Shown here: positions 9,055 through 18,368 of the stretch, in pieces
Layout of the letters: each line of letters starts with the position of its first letter
Position numbering within the stretch: position 1 is the stretch's first letter
NCBI GenBank assembly: GCA_003279015.1
Contig: QCBV01000003.1
Location: 1 to 64,000, forward strand
Direction: 5' to 3'
Length of the DNA stretch: 64,000 nt
DNA from: Prochlorococcus sp. AG-347-J19
GTDB taxonomy: Bacteria; Cyanobacteriota; Cyanobacteriia; PCC-6307; Cyanobiaceae
Translations under genes and position numbers: made by a program
The notes under the pieces: model-generated
Told to the model about the DNA's origin: nothing
Database searches by the model: none
Seen by the model: only the letters and a program-made list of their open reading frames with translations

Positions 9055-9555
9055 TCAGTTTATTGATCTCCACTCTTTAACAACAAAGGGAGGAACAGGT
9101 AACTCAGAAAAAACTCCTGACAAAGATAATCTTAATGGTCTGTTTTTATCTAAATTTCTGATCAATTCATCAAGATCAAATTCTGCCGCAGCTTGTCTTC
9201 CATCATTTGCTAAATCTAAATTAAGTAATGTCTTATCATCTAAAAGCCACTGTTTTCTTCCTGATTCAACCCTTAAGTCAGTGGGATGATCAATCCTAAG
9301 ATTTCCAGGATATCCTATTACTCTCAAGATCAATTTATCTTCAAAAAGTGGTGATTTATAAGCCACTAATTGCCAAGTTTCAAAGTCCAAGTCCCTTAAA
9401 AACTCACTACTAGCAATTATTAATTCCCCATTTATTTCTGTTTCTGCAACTTCTGCAGATACTTTTAATGGATTAAAAATAATGGATAGTAATAAAAGTA
9501 AAGGTAATATTCCTCTTAAAAAAATATTTTTATTTGATTTTGTAATTTTCTTCAT
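9055..9555 (-). CDS. DUF3122-like exported protein
   Basis: A 166-residue protein with a clear signal peptide (basic KKITKSNK start, hydrophobic core ILPLLLLLSIIF, and a plausible cut after VSA near residue 34). The mature part, with ELIIASSEFLRDLDFETWQLVAY, resembles the cyanobacterial DUF3122 family of unknown function. It is probably periplasmic or lumenal. Its start overlaps the end of the preceding 83-residue gene by 26 bp, and ribD begins 9 bp after it, so the three are likely cotranscribed. Confidence 0.65.
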   Translation of the reverse strand: MKKITKSNKNIFLRGILPLLLLLSIIFNPLKVSAEVAETEINGELIIASSEFLRDLDFETWQLVAYKSPLFEDKLILRVIGYPGNLRIDHPTDLRVESGRKQWLLDDKTLLNLDLANDGRQAAAEFDLDELIRNLDKNRPLRLSLSGVFSELPVPPFVVKEWRSIN

Positions 9556-9781
9556 TTTCAGAATCCATCAGGGCGTCTAGAGTTACAGCTGTTCTTACAA
9601 TAGCTTGATACCTTTTGATTATCTTACGATTTTTTTCTATAACTCGAGATAAATTCAAACTGTCTTTTTCAGAATAGCTAGATGTTAAATCGCTAGAATC
9701 TTCTTCAATAAACTCAAATTCACTGTCTTTATTAATTAGAGTTAATAATAAATCATGTAATCTCTTTCTTCTTTCAGACAA
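9530..9781 (-). CDS. Conserved small cyanobacterial protein
   Basis: An 83-residue, highly charged, cytoplasmic protein starting at TTG (MSERRKRLHDLLLTL). It is probably helical: an acidic serine-rich middle section (EFIEEDSSDLTSSYSEKDS) is followed by a basic and then alanine/leucine-containing helix. There is no recognised domain. It overlaps the downstream DUF3122 gene by 26 bp in another frame, which supports translational coupling and that both frames are used. Function unknown. Confidence 0.6.
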   Translation of the reverse strand: MSERRKRLHDLLLTLINKDSEFEFIEEDSSDLTSSYSEKDSLNLSRVIEKNRKIIKRYQAIVRTAVTLDALMDSENEENYKIK

Positions 9782-9865
9782 TTAATTTACTATGATAGCT
9801 CGAACAATAATAAGATAATTTAATAAAACATTCAAACATTTTAGTTCCTTTTTCATTAAATATTG

Positions 9866-11140
9866 ATGACTGAAGTTAATAGAAAAATACATGTGATAGG
9901 TATTAATTCATATATATTTGGAGATTTACCTTCCAAATTACAAGATCTTTTTATAAAGACAGGAAATATTGCAGTTCCCAATTCATATTTTGAAGAAATT
10001 AAATCATGGAGCGAAAGTGGTTTAGGGGAAAAGAAATCATTTTTTTCGAGCAAAAGTAATATCGAACTTATTGATTGGCTTAGATCTCAAAAAAATGATG
10101 TTGCTTTAATTTCGAGAGGAGATCCACTTTGGTTTGGGATTGGGAGAATATTACTAGAAAATTTTTCAAAAGATGAATTAAGTTTTTACCCTTCAAATAC
10201 CTCCATTCAGCTAGCATTTAGTAAGTTAAAGATCCCATGGCAAGATACTGTTAATGTAAGTATTCACGGCAGAGATTCGACTAAGTTAGTTGAGGCTCTT
10301 AAAGCAAGGCCTTCAAGTTTGGCTATTATTACAGATTCAAATAACAAAAGTTTAGAAATAATCAAAAGCCATTTATCAGAATTAAATCTGATTGACTTCT
10401 ATGATTTTTGGCTTTGTGAAGAGATAGGCTTTGACAATGAAAATATACGTAAATTAAATCTTAAAGAGTCATTGCCTTCTGAAATATCAAGTTTGAACAT
10501 TGTTGTTCTGACAAAAACAAAGAAAAATTTTTCAAATAATAATATCCCTCTTTTCGGAATCAATGACAGTATTTTTAAAACTTTTGATGACAGACCAAAT
10601 TTATTAACTAAAAGAGAGGTTCGTGTTCAAATCTTAGCTGATTTAGAGCTCCCGAAAAATGGTGTTATTTGGGATATAGGAGCAGGTTGTGGATCAATTG
10701 GTTTAGAGACATTAAAATTAAGGCCTAATTTAGATTTATTTTGTATCGATAAAAGGATTGGATCAAAGGCATTAATACAAGAAAACTCAAAAAGGCTTGG
10801 CGTTAAACCAAAATTTATTTTTGAGGAAGACATAATTAAAACCTTGAACAAGAGAAATTTAAGTTCTTTTGAAAAACCTAATAGATTAGTAATTGGAGGA
10901 TGCGATAAAAAGACTAAAATTCTAATTATTAATAAACTGGGTCAACTGATGAATATAGGAAGTATCATCATCATCCCAATAATAGATTTCCAAACTATAG
11001 AAGAATTGAAAGAACAATTGGAAGATAAAAATTTCAAAACAAATTTAAATTTAATTCAGACTTACAAAAGCTTAAGTATCTCAGAGGGAATGAGATTAGA
11101 ACCAAATAATCCTGTTTTTTTATTAAAAGGAAAAAAATAA
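9866..11140 (+). CDS. cobL: Precorrin-6Y C5,15-methyltransferase (decarboxylating)
   Basis: A two-domain corrin methyltransferase. The CbiE-like N-terminal half starts IHVIGINSYIFGD and contains ISRGDPLWFGIG; the CbiT-like C-terminal half has the SAM-binding motif WDIGAGCGSIGLE. It methylates C5 and C15 and decarboxylates precorrin-6Y in cobalamin synthesis. A TTG lies immediately before the ATG at 9866; I chose the ATG. It diverges from the small genes of the ribD run. cobD, another cobalamin gene, is at 57144. Confidence 0.92.
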   Translation: MTEVNRKIHVIGINSYIFGDLPSKLQDLFIKTGNIAVPNSYFEEIKSWSESGLGEKKSFFSSKSNIELIDWLRSQKNDVALISRGDPLWFGIGRILLENFSKDELSFYPSNTSIQLAFSKLKIPWQDTVNVSIHGRDSTKLVEALKARPSSLAIITDSNNKSLEIIKSHLSELNLIDFYDFWLCEEIGFDNENIRKLNLKESLPSEISSLNIVVLTKTKKNFSNNNIPLFGINDSIFKTFDDRPNLLTKREVRVQILADLELPKNGVIWDIGAGCGSIGLETLKLRPNLDLFCIDKRIGSKALIQENSKRLGVKPKFIFEEDIIKTLNKRNLSSFEKPNRLVIGGCDKKTKILIINKLGQLMNIGSIIIIPIIDFQTIEELKEQLEDKNFKTNLNLIQTYKSLSISEGMRLEPNNPVFLLKGKK

Positions 11141-11153
11141 ATTTAAATAATTC

Positions 11154-12062
11154 TTATTTATCAGGTTTAGCCACATGGGGTAATCCCCAACCTAGTTTAT
11201 TCCTTAAAACTTGGAAAAATTCATGATCTTCAAGTCTAATAAACTTTACTGAGTGCTTACTTTTTCTTATTAAAACTCTATCTTCAGGCCAAACATAACA
11301 ACCAGCATTACCATCAACAACCATTACTAACCTTTCAGGAGTTGCAGGGAAAACAGTTACTGGCTCTGAATCATTAAAAACTAAAGCTCTTGATGCCAAT
11401 GAATGTGGAGCAATTGGAGTTAATTGCACAACTGGGCAATCTGGTGTAATAACTGGTCCTCCAGCACTCAAAGAATATGCAGTAGAACCAGTTGGAGTAG
11501 ATAAAATGACTCCATCAGCTGAAATATCAACAGGTGCATGTCGCCCAATAGAAATCTCAAAATGACACATACTTGTAAGAGGTTCTCTGTGAAGAGCCAT
11601 CTCATTAAGGCAAAGAGACTCCCATCTCCTTTGATCATTCCTCATTACACTAATAATGAAACAAGTTCTTTCTTCAATATCCCAATTCCCAGAAATAATT
11701 TTATCAATAGCTTCCTCTAAGTTAGATAAATAAGCTTCTGCAAGAAATCCTAAATGACCAGTATTTATTGTAAGGATTGGAATTTTAGCAGGCGCCGTTT
11801 GCCTTGCTGCGGAAAGAACAGTTCCATCTCCCCCAAGAACGATTGCAAATTCCATTGATGAATCAAACCCCTCTGGAACACAATTGGTATATCCCAAAGG
11901 ACGAACATGTTGATCAGGATTGGCAAATCCAATCATGCCTCCAGCACTACTAACTCTTACGACCTCATAATTGGATTTTTCCAATTTTCTTTGCACGGAA
12001 CTTGCAGTTTGAACAGCTAGTTCTTTACCATCATTAACTATTAATCCTGCTTTACGTACCAA
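11154..12062 (-). CDS. nadK: NAD kinase
   Basis: The 302-residue protein has the NAD-kinase signature [11 protein letters not shown] near residue 80 and the second conserved loop [15 protein letters not shown]. It phosphorylates NAD to NADP in the cytoplasm, which supplies the pool reduced by photosynthetic electron flow. The start is TTG ([11 protein letters not shown]). It converges with cobL with only 13 bp between stop codons. Many cyanobacteria carry two NAD kinases; this looks like the form with the [12 protein letters not shown] start. Confidence 0.95.
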   Translation of the reverse strand: MVRKAGLIVNDGKELAVQTASSVQRKLEKSNYEVVRVSSAGGMIGFANPDQHVRPLGYTNCVPEGFDSSMEFAIVLGGDGTVLSAARQTAPAKIPILTINTGHLGFLAEAYLSNLEEAIDKIISGNWDIEERTCFIISVMRNDQRRWESLCLNEMALHREPLTSMCHFEISIGRHAPVDISADGVILSTPTGSTAYSLSAGGPVITPDCPVVQLTPIAPHSLASRALVFNDSEPVTVFPATPERLVMVVDGNAGCYVWPEDRVLIRKSKHSVKFIRLEDHEFFQVLRNKLGWGLPHVAKPDK

Positions 12063-12132
12063 TCAAAAAATTAATGCTAGAACTATCTTAATCTAATTTG
12101 TATAACAATCCTAATTTAAAACTTGAATTCTA

Positions 12133-13140
12133 TTAGAACTGTTCTAAGAATCTTAAATCATTTGTATAAAATTTTCTGATATCATCGATCTGATGCCTTA
12201 CCATACAAAATCTTTCAACTCCTAATCCAGCTGCAAATCCAGTCCATTTCTCAGAATCTATTCCTAATTTTTCTAGGACCCTAGGATCTACCATTCCGCA
12301 TCCCATTACTTCTAACCATTTACCTTTCCATTGGACATCTACTTCTGCCGAAGGTTCAGTAAATGGGAAATAACTAGCTCTAAATCTTACAGGAATATCT
12401 CCAAAAAAGGTCTTTAAAAATGTAAGAACTGTTCCTCTTAAATGACTAAAATCAATATCTTGATCGATACATAAAACCTCAACCTGATTAAATACAGGGG
12501 AATGAGTAGCATCTACAGCATCTCTCCTATACACTCTCCCCGGGGCAATAATTCTGACTGGAGGAGGATTTTTCTCTAAGTACCTTATCTGAACAGGAGA
12601 AGTATGGGTCCTTAAAAGTCGATTTTCATCTAAGTAGAAAGTATCCTGCATATCTCTTGCAGGATGATTTTTGGGTATATTTAGAGACTCAAAATTATAA
12701 AAATCAGTTTCTATTTCAGGGCCACTTTCAACTGAGTATCCTAAACCACAAAAAATATCTATTATTTCATCTTGAGTTGAAATTAAAGGATGTTTATTTC
12801 CAGGGGGGGTTCCAATTGAAGGGATAGTTACATCAATTTTTTCTGTTTTAATCTTTTTGTCTAAGGCTTCACTATTTAGTTGATTTTTTCTTTCTGTTAT
12901 TAATTCTTGTAATTTTATCTTTATTAAGTTTGCCTTCTGACCAACAATTGGTCTATCAGTAGCAGATAATTGACTCATTGTTTTCAAAATAATTGACAAA
13001 TCTCCTTTTTTTCCTAGCAAGGATACTCTTAATTGATCCAGTTCTTCATGAGTATTAGCATTATCAATATTTATTTTTGCGTTAAGAGAAAGATTATTTA
13101 GTTTCTCCTCAATTTGACTTAATGATTCAATCTGACTCAC
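12133..13140 (-). CDS. pheS: Phenylalanine-tRNA ligase alpha subunit
   Basis: At 335 residues it has the normal bacterial PheS length. An N-terminal coiled coil (about 1-100) is followed by a class II synthetase core with [11 protein letters not shown] (motif region), [12 protein letters not shown] and [12 protein letters not shown], and motif 3 as [12 protein letters not shown]. It pairs with PheT to charge tRNA-Phe; pheT is not in the window. The start codon is GTG. It diverges from surE across a 68-bp gap that must carry promoters for both. Confidence 0.96.
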   Translation of the reverse strand: MSQIESLSQIEEKLNNLSLNAKINIDNANTHEELDQLRVSLLGKKGDLSIILKTMSQLSATDRPIVGQKANLIKIKLQELITERKNQLNSEALDKKIKTEKIDVTIPSIGTPPGNKHPLISTQDEIIDIFCGLGYSVESGPEIETDFYNFESLNIPKNHPARDMQDTFYLDENRLLRTHTSPVQIRYLEKNPPPVRIIAPGRVYRRDAVDATHSPVFNQVEVLCIDQDIDFSHLRGTVLTFLKTFFGDIPVRFRASYFPFTEPSAEVDVQWKGKWLEVMGCGMVDPRVLEKLGIDSEKWTGFAAGLGVERFCMVRHQIDDIRKFYTNDLRFLEQF

Positions 13141-13208
13141 TGATATAGTAAAAATAAGTATTGCTTTATCTTACTTAAATATCGTGCATAAATAAAATTT
13201 CTTGACCA

Positions 13209-14018
13209 ATGAAACCATTAAATATATTAATTAGCAATGATGATGGTGTTTTCGCAGCGGGAATAAGAGCTTTAGCAAAATCAGCGCAAAAAAGAGGGCA
13301 TAAGGTAAAGGTGGTGTGTCCTGACCAAGAAAGATCTGCTACTGGTCATGGTCTTACTTTACTATCTCCATTAAGAGTTGAAAGAGCGGACGAATTATTT
13401 GAGGAAGGAATTGAAGCTTGGGGATGTTCGGGCACGCCTGCTGATTGCGTCAAATTAGCACTTTCTGAAATCTTAGATGATAAACCTGACCTAGTTCTAT
13501 CTGGGATAAACCACGGTCCAAATTTAGGAACAGATATTTTTTGTTCAGGAACAGTAGCTGCAGCCATGGAAGGCACTTTAGAAAATGTTCCCTCCATGGC
13601 TATAAGTGTAGCTAGTTTTAAATGGAAGAACTTTGAATTTGCTGGAGAAATTGCAATGAATATTGCCGAACAAGCCATTAAGGATAGTTGGCCAGCTTCA
13701 CTTCTATTAAATTTGAATATACCCCCTTGCGATAAAAGCAAAATAAAAGAATTATCCTGGACAAGATTATCAATAAGAAAATATAAGAACCAATTTTCCA
13801 AACGTGAAGATCCAAGAGGAGACGAATATTATTGGTTAGCAGGTGAGGTAGTTTTAGATCTTAAATCAAAAGGTTATGGTCCTAAGAATTGGCCTAGCGA
13901 TGTATCTCAAATAAAAGAAAATAAAATCTCTCTTACACCGGTAGAACCAGATTTATTTTGGAGGGGTAATTTAGACGACTTACCTAAAATTAATAATTCA
14001 TTTGTAAATCCTTCTTAA
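13209..14018 (+). CDS. surE: 5'/3'-nucleotidase SurE
   Basis: The 269-residue protein opens with [14 protein letters not shown], whose Asp pair binds the catalytic metal, and has [19 protein letters not shown], the second SurE signature. It dephosphorylates nucleoside monophosphates in the cytoplasm. Start ATG at 13209 is next to the first conserved strand. Its 3' end overlaps the 3' end of the convergent DUF3611 gene by 21 bp. Confidence 0.95.
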   Translation: MKPLNILISNDDGVFAAGIRALAKSAQKRGHKVKVVCPDQERSATGHGLTLLSPLRVERADELFEEGIEAWGCSGTPADCVKLALSEILDDKPDLVLSGINHGPNLGTDIFCSGTVAAAMEGTLENVPSMAISVASFKWKNFEFAGEIAMNIAEQAIKDSWPASLLLNLNIPPCDKSKIKELSWTRLSIRKYKNQFSKREDPRGDEYYWLAGEVVLDLKSKGYGPKNWPSDVSQIKENKISLTPVEPDLFWRGNLDDLPKINNSFVNPS

Positions 14019-14531
14019 AAGCCATAAAGAAAAGCAAAGTCCAAAAAAATGAGCAGCAATAACTTGTGTATTACTTAGGACAGATAAAATCTCAAGCCCA
14101 GTAATTGGGATATCAGATGTAGCAGTTATCAATTGTCCAGTTGTTTGAGAAGATGCTTGTATAAATAAGGCACCCATAAGTGCTTGATAACCAATTAATC
14201 CAAACAAAATTCCTAATAAATCAACTATTAGACCTCTTTTTATTAATTTACTAGTTTGCCCTCTTGAGGGTCTTGCGTTACTCGCAATTGCTCTACCGGT
14301 TCTAACTATTAACCAACCTTGCCATAGACTAAAAAGTAGTAAAATCAAAGATATTGTTGTGAGAGAAAGTCCAGGGGATAAGCCAAGCTGTCCTTCGCTA
14401 TTATTTACAACATTTGAAAAAAGCAAAACAGCTGCAACAACAACACCTAAAATGGATTGAACCCAAAAGCGTATCCATCCAATGCGCCGCATTCCAAATG
14501 AAAGCGACTGAAAATCAATTTTGTCAGACAT
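13998..14531 (-). CDS. DUF3611 membrane protein
   Basis: A 177-residue integral membrane protein with four hydrophobic segments (about 22-42, 55-75, 100-125 and 150-170) separated by short basic loops. The pattern, including [13 protein letters not shown] near the start and the final [16 protein letters not shown], matches the cyanobacterial and plastid DUF3611 family, whose role is not established. It overlaps surE end to end by 21 bp and diverges from ribF across about 68 bp. Confidence 0.7.
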   Translation of the reverse strand: MSDKIDFQSLSFGMRRIGWIRFWVQSILGVVVAAVLLFSNVVNNSEGQLGLSPGLSLTTISLILLLFSLWQGWLIVRTGRAIASNARPSRGQTSKLIKRGLIVDLLGILFGLIGYQALMGALFIQASSQTTGQLITATSDIPITGLEILSVLSNTQVIAAHFFGLCFSLWLLRRIYK

Positions 14532-14599
14532 TCATTTGATTGAATAAACTATAATCTATTCAAATTTGCCATCAAAATCATAAAATTGCACGTAATCTT

Positions 14600-15523
14600 T
14601 TGATCTCTTTAATATCGCCATCTGAAGTTAAGAATCCTACATCTATAGCTATAGGAAGTTTTGATGGCCTACATGCTGGCCATAGAAAATTAATCAAAAG
14701 TGTTGTTGAAGAAAATCAATACACCCCAACAATTGCGAGCTTTTGGCCACATCCCAGAGAAGTTCTATACAAAGAAACGCGTCTTAGACTTGATCTCCCG
14801 GATGAAAAACTACCTATTCTTGAAAATCTTGGGATTGAACAATTAGTTCTGATTCCTTTTGATAAAGAACTATCTAAATTAAGTGCAGAAAGTTTTGTAA
14901 AAGATATTTTGATTAATCAATTACAAGCAAGAAATATTTCTGTAGGTGCTAATTTTAAATTTGGTTTTAGAAGAACTGGAGACATAAATACTATAAAAAA
15001 TACGATTAAAGATACGGATATAAAACTAAAAATCACTCCAATTTTAGAAGATGAAGAAGGTAGAATCAGTAGCAGCAGAATAAGAGATTTATTAGAGAAA
15101 AGTGATTTAGAAAATGCTTTCAAAATGCTTAATAGGCCTTATAGTTTTAATGGAAAGGTTGTTAAAGGCAAAGGGATTGGGAAAAGTATAGGATGGCCTA
15201 CCGCAAATCTTGAAATAGATGGCAGAAAATTTTTACCTGGAGAAGGAGTCTACGCAGCTTGGACAACTATAGAAAATTCCAACCAAAAAATTGAATCTGT
15301 GATGAATCTTGGCCCTCAACCAACGATAAATCCTTTATTACCATCTGCAGTTGAAGTTCATTTAATTAATAAAGATATCGATTTATATGGTTTAAATCTA
15401 TCTGTCGAACCACTTGAAAAGCTTAGGTCTCAAATCCAGTTTAATAATATAGATCAACTTTCTAATCAAATTACAAAAGATAGAGATAATGCTCTAAACA
15501 TTTTTAAAACCGAAAAAAAATAA
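14600..15523 (+). CDS. ribF: Bifunctional riboflavin kinase / FAD synthetase
   Basis: The 307-residue protein has an N-terminal nucleotidyltransferase domain with IGSFDGLHAGHRKLI and SSSRIRDLL (the ISSTxIR-type motif), and a C-terminal flavokinase domain with GKGIGKSIGWPTANL. It converts riboflavin to FMN and then FAD. The start is TTG at 14600; no better in-frame start precedes the conserved strand. It is followed 7 bp later by thiE on the same strand. Confidence 0.95.
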   Translation: MISLISPSEVKNPTSIAIGSFDGLHAGHRKLIKSVVEENQYTPTIASFWPHPREVLYKETRLRLDLPDEKLPILENLGIEQLVLIPFDKELSKLSAESFVKDILINQLQARNISVGANFKFGFRRTGDINTIKNTIKDTDIKLKITPILEDEEGRISSSRIRDLLEKSDLENAFKMLNRPYSFNGKVVKGKGIGKSIGWPTANLEIDGRKFLPGEGVYAAWTTIENSNQKIESVMNLGPQPTINPLLPSAVEVHLINKDIDLYGLNLSVEPLEKLRSQIQFNNIDQLSNQITKDRDNALNIFKTEKK

Positions 15524-15530
15524 GTTACAA

Positions 15531-16586
15531 ATGCTGAATTCCAATACTACAAACACTGAAGATTTAAGAATTTATCAAATTATTGACGCTAATCTAGACA
15601 GAGCTAGAGAAGGACTACGAGTACTGGAGGATTGGGCTAGATTTGGTCTAGGCAAAGAAAAATATGTTAAAAGGATTAAAAATTTTAGACAAATTTTGGG
15701 GAAAAATCATCTAGAAGTTTATAAACAATCTAGGAATAATATTGAGGACAAATGCAAAGGATTGACCCATCAAGAGCAAATCAACAGAAATTCCTCTGAG
15801 CAAATTATAAGTTCTAATTCAGGCAGAGTTCAAGAAGCATTAAGAGTCATAGAAGAATTCTCAAGGCTACATAATCATGAGCTTTCAAAAATCGCTTCGG
15901 AAATTAGATATGAAATTTACACTATAGAAATCGACTTATTAAATTTAAGCAACTGTAAGAATTCTGAGGAAATTTTAAAAGAAAATGATTTATATGTAAT
16001 CACGGATCAGAAGGACAATTTATTAGAAATAATAGAAGAGATTTTAATTGCAGGCGTAAGAATCATTCAACATAGATTTAAAACTGGAACTGATAAAGAT
16101 AATCTTCAAGAAGCAATTAAGATTAAAAATCTTTGTAAAAGATATAATTCTTTGTTCATCATTAATGACAGGATTGATATTGCTCTTGCTTCTAATGCGG
16201 ATGGAATTCATCTTGGACAAGATGATTTAGACTTAAAAACCGCAAGAAAATTATTAGGATATTCAAAAATTATTGGTGTAAGCGCAAATAATGAAATTGA
16301 TATTTCTAATGCTCTTAAAGAGGGTTGTGATTATATAGGAATAGGACCAGTATTTGAAACATCAACAAAAAAGAACAAAAAACCTATAGGTATTGAAAAG
16401 ATCAAAACATTAACAAAAGATTTAAATATTCCTTGGTTTGCTATCGGAGGAATTAAGTCGAATAATATTTCATATTTAAAAAGAAATGGTTTTAAAAAAG
16501 TTGCCTTAGTTTCCCAATTAATGAATTCTGAAGATCCTAAAGAAGACGCTATTATGATTCTAAAAGAGTTGTCTCATGAAAATTAA
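15531..16586 (+). CDS. thiE: Thiamine-phosphate synthase with N-terminal ThiD2-like domain
   Basis: At 351 residues it is longer than a stand-alone ThiE (about 210). The N-terminal 140 residues (ANLDRAREGLRVLEDWARFGL) match the ThiD2 domain fused to ThiE in cyanobacteria; the C-terminal TIM barrel has HRFKTGT, INDRIDIALASNADGIHLGQDD and IGIGPVFETSTKK. It joins the hydroxymethylpyrimidine and thiazole halves of thiamine. It overlaps thiS by 11 bp, so the two are almost certainly translated from one message with ribF upstream. Confidence 0.95.
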   Translation: MLNSNTTNTEDLRIYQIIDANLDRAREGLRVLEDWARFGLGKEKYVKRIKNFRQILGKNHLEVYKQSRNNIEDKCKGLTHQEQINRNSSEQIISSNSGRVQEALRVIEEFSRLHNHELSKIASEIRYEIYTIEIDLLNLSNCKNSEEILKENDLYVITDQKDNLLEIIEEILIAGVRIIQHRFKTGTDKDNLQEAIKIKNLCKRYNSLFIINDRIDIALASNADGIHLGQDDLDLKTARKLLGYSKIIGVSANNEIDISNALKEGCDYIGIGPVFETSTKKNKKPIGIEKIKTLTKDLNIPWFAIGGIKSNNISYLKRNGFKKVALVSQLMNSEDPKEDAIMILKELSHEN

Positions 16587-16785
16587 AGTAAATGGAGAAG
16601 AAAAAAAAATTGAACTTGATCAAGAAAATGCTCTACTTTCTAAAGCTCTAAATTTAATGGGATATAAACCCAACACAATTGTCGTAGAGTTAAATAATTT
16701 AATTATTAATTCTATAAAATGGGAAAAAGTGAAACTTAAAGAAGGGGATAATTTAGAGATAGTTTCAATTGTTGGTGGTGGTTAA
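16576..16785 (+). CDS. thiS: Sulfur carrier protein ThiS
   Basis: A 69-residue ubiquitin-fold protein that ends VSIVGGG, so it has the Gly-Gly tail needed for adenylation and thiocarboxylate formation. It delivers sulfur to the thiazole ring of thiamine. The start lies inside the end of thiE (11-bp overlap), which supports both calls. The last three residues are GGG rather than GG; the final glycine would still be at the C-terminus without processing. Confidence 0.92.
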   Translation: MKIKVNGEEKKIELDQENALLSKALNLMGYKPNTIVVELNNLIINSIKWEKVKLKEGDNLEIVSIVGGG

Positions 16786-16897
16786 AAGATAAAATTTTCG
16801 TATATTAAAAATCTTCATAATTTTTTAAGTTTAGCCTTGAAACAATAACCAAATTTTTTCTGTTTTCGTTTTATATTCATATTACTTTAGTTTAATA

Positions 16898-17065
16898 ATG
16901 AAAGAAAAAATTGATAGTAACTCAAGGTCCCTGAAATGGGAGCAAAATGGGGAGTTAGCTCACAAAGATCTCTCCGAGTTAATTGAAAGATTAAAAAATG
17001 TAGAAAATGAACATACATCTTCTGAGCTTTCTAGATTAGGTACGAAATCAAACATAAAAGATTAA
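16898..17065 (+). CDS. Small acidic/basic hypothetical ORF (55 aa)
   Basis: An ATG-started frame of 55 codons (MKEKIDSNSRSLKWEQNGE..., ending TKSNIKD). It is rich in charged residues with a central amphipathic stretch LSELIERLKNVENEH that would form a helix. No membrane segment. It lies 112 bp after thiS on the same strand and has an AT-rich upstream region that could hold a promoter. No family is recognised. Codon use resembles the neighbouring genes, and two short adjacent ORFs with clean ends make a real gene plausible but unproven. Confidence 0.5.
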   Translation: MKEKIDSNSRSLKWEQNGELAHKDLSELIERLKNVENEHTSSELSRLGTKSNIKD

Positions 17066-17132
17066 ATTTGTTACTAAGATCTTGTCTTTATAAAAATTTG
17101 TACCAAATTAAAGTTACTGAATATATAAATAA

Positions 17133-17264
17133 ATGCCGAAAAGATTCCCAGAATGGGTAAATACAGAGGTCGTGATAAAAGCAATCAAAATGAGAGAAGA
17201 AGGAATGCTTTCAAAACAACTTAATTTGTGGATAGAAAATCTATTAGAAATAGAAAAAAAGTAA
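17133..17264 (+). CDS. Small hypothetical ORF (43 aa)
   Basis: An ATG frame of 43 codons starting MPKRFPEWVNTEVVIKAIK and ending LLEIEKK. It is predicted to be mostly helical with a tryptophan in each half and alternating charged residues, which is not the pattern of a random AT-rich frame. It ends 5 bp before the stop of the convergent larB gene. It follows the 55-residue ORF by 67 bp. Function unknown. Confidence 0.5.
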   Translation: MPKRFPEWVNTEVVIKAIKMREEGMLSKQLNLWIENLLEIEKK

Positions 17265-17268
17265 GTAT

Positions 17269-17925
17269 TTAGGAAATACTTTTAATAATTCTCAGCGCCG
17301 CCATTGCTGCTCCATAACCATTATCTATATTCATCACTGCAATACCTGGTGAACAACTTGCCAACATGCAATTTAAGGCAGTTTCTCCATTCCTGCTAAC
17401 TCCGTAGCCAACCGAAACAGGAACTGCGATTATCGGTTGCGAAAGTAATCCTCCCACAACAGTTGCCAGAGCGCCTTCCATACCAGCACAAACTATTAAT
17501 ACATCATATTTATTAATTTCATCTAACTGACTCAATAATCGATGAAGTCCTGCTACTCCAACATCTATGAAAGATTTAAAATTCACTCCATAAATTGTAA
17601 GGGCTAATTGTGCTTCAAGTGTTACGGCCAAATCACTTGAGCCACCTGAAATTATGGCAACTTTTTTATTTGTATTTATTTTATTCAGATTTTCCCCAAT
17701 TATTAGGCAATTTGCTTCTTCATAGAATTGTGCATCATCATACAAATCTAAAAGATAATTAGCCTTCTCACTATTAATCCTAGTAATGAAAACAACCTCA
17801 TTTTTACTTAATACACTTTCAGATAATCTCTTCAATTGGTCGATACTTTTGTCTTGTCCCCAAATAGCCTCAACGAGTCCAAGCCTCTCTCTTCTTTGAA
17901 AATCAAACTTGATATCAAAATTCAT
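17269..17925 (-). CDS. larB: LarB-like protein (PurE-related carboxylase family)
   Basis: The 218-residue protein carries FDFQRRERLGLVEAIWGQDKS, a LarB N-terminal hallmark, and a PurE-like domain with ISGGSSDLAVTLEA, DVGVAGLHRLL, CAGMEGALATVVGG and PVSVGYGVS. LarB carboxylates and hydrolyses nicotinate adenine dinucleotide to start nickel-pincer cofactor synthesis. No larC or larE is near it, so its role in this organism is uncertain. Its ATG overlaps the stop of the preceding gene by 4 bp, placing it last in the era operon. Confidence 0.85.
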   Translation of the reverse strand: MNFDIKFDFQRRERLGLVEAIWGQDKSIDQLKRLSESVLSKNEVVFITRINSEKANYLLDLYDDAQFYEEANCLIIGENLNKINTNKKVAIISGGSSDLAVTLEAQLALTIYGVNFKSFIDVGVAGLHRLLSQLDEINKYDVLIVCAGMEGALATVVGGLLSQPIIAVPVSVGYGVSRNGETALNCMLASCSPGIAVMNIDNGYGAAMAALRIIKSIS

Positions 17926-18368
17926 CTTTGCTTATCTAACTCTCCCTCATAAATTAATTCAAAAGGATTTTCCCCTACATTTAAAGCAGCCTTAACATTA
18001 TCTTCAAATTTTTGTTGAACTACATTGACTTCTGACATTGGTATGCTTTTCCATAATTTCTTACTTTTCCAATTTACTAATATTAAAGCTTCTTCTTTTG
18101 CTTTATCCCAAAATAATTGTCTTCCCAAAAAACCATCTTGAGAAGATAACCATGGCTCCCATATTTCTTTTTCAGCATTTAACCAAGTTGCTTTTACATC
18201 AGCAGGTACTTTAAGTCTTAATTCCTCTATGACCATTTCACTTTGATAATTATCCATTGTAATAGCTTTTAAATTAGGAACATCAGATTGGCAGATTAAA
18301 ACTACTAAGCAAATTAATAATAAACAAAATCTTTGAAATTTTTTTTTCAAATTTAAATTAAATCTCAT
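17922..18368 (-). CDS. Exported TIGR03792-like conserved protein
   Basis: A 148-residue protein with an N-terminal signal or anchor (basic start, then [15 protein letters not shown], residues about 14-28). The mature part [33 protein letters not shown] with [14 protein letters not shown] resembles the cyanobacterial TIGR03792 family, which looks like a small alpha-beta ABM-type fold. Function unknown. It overlaps trmD/ispF and larB by 4 bp on each side, so it is translationally coupled in a four-gene unit. Confidence 0.65.
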   Translation of the reverse strand: MRFNLNLKKKFQRFCLLLICLVVLICQSDVPNLKAITMDNYQSEMVIEELRLKVPADVKATWLNAEKEIWEPWLSSQDGFLGRQLFWDKAKEEALILVNWKSKKLWKSIPMSEVNVVQQKFEDNVKAALNVGENPFELIYEGELDKQR

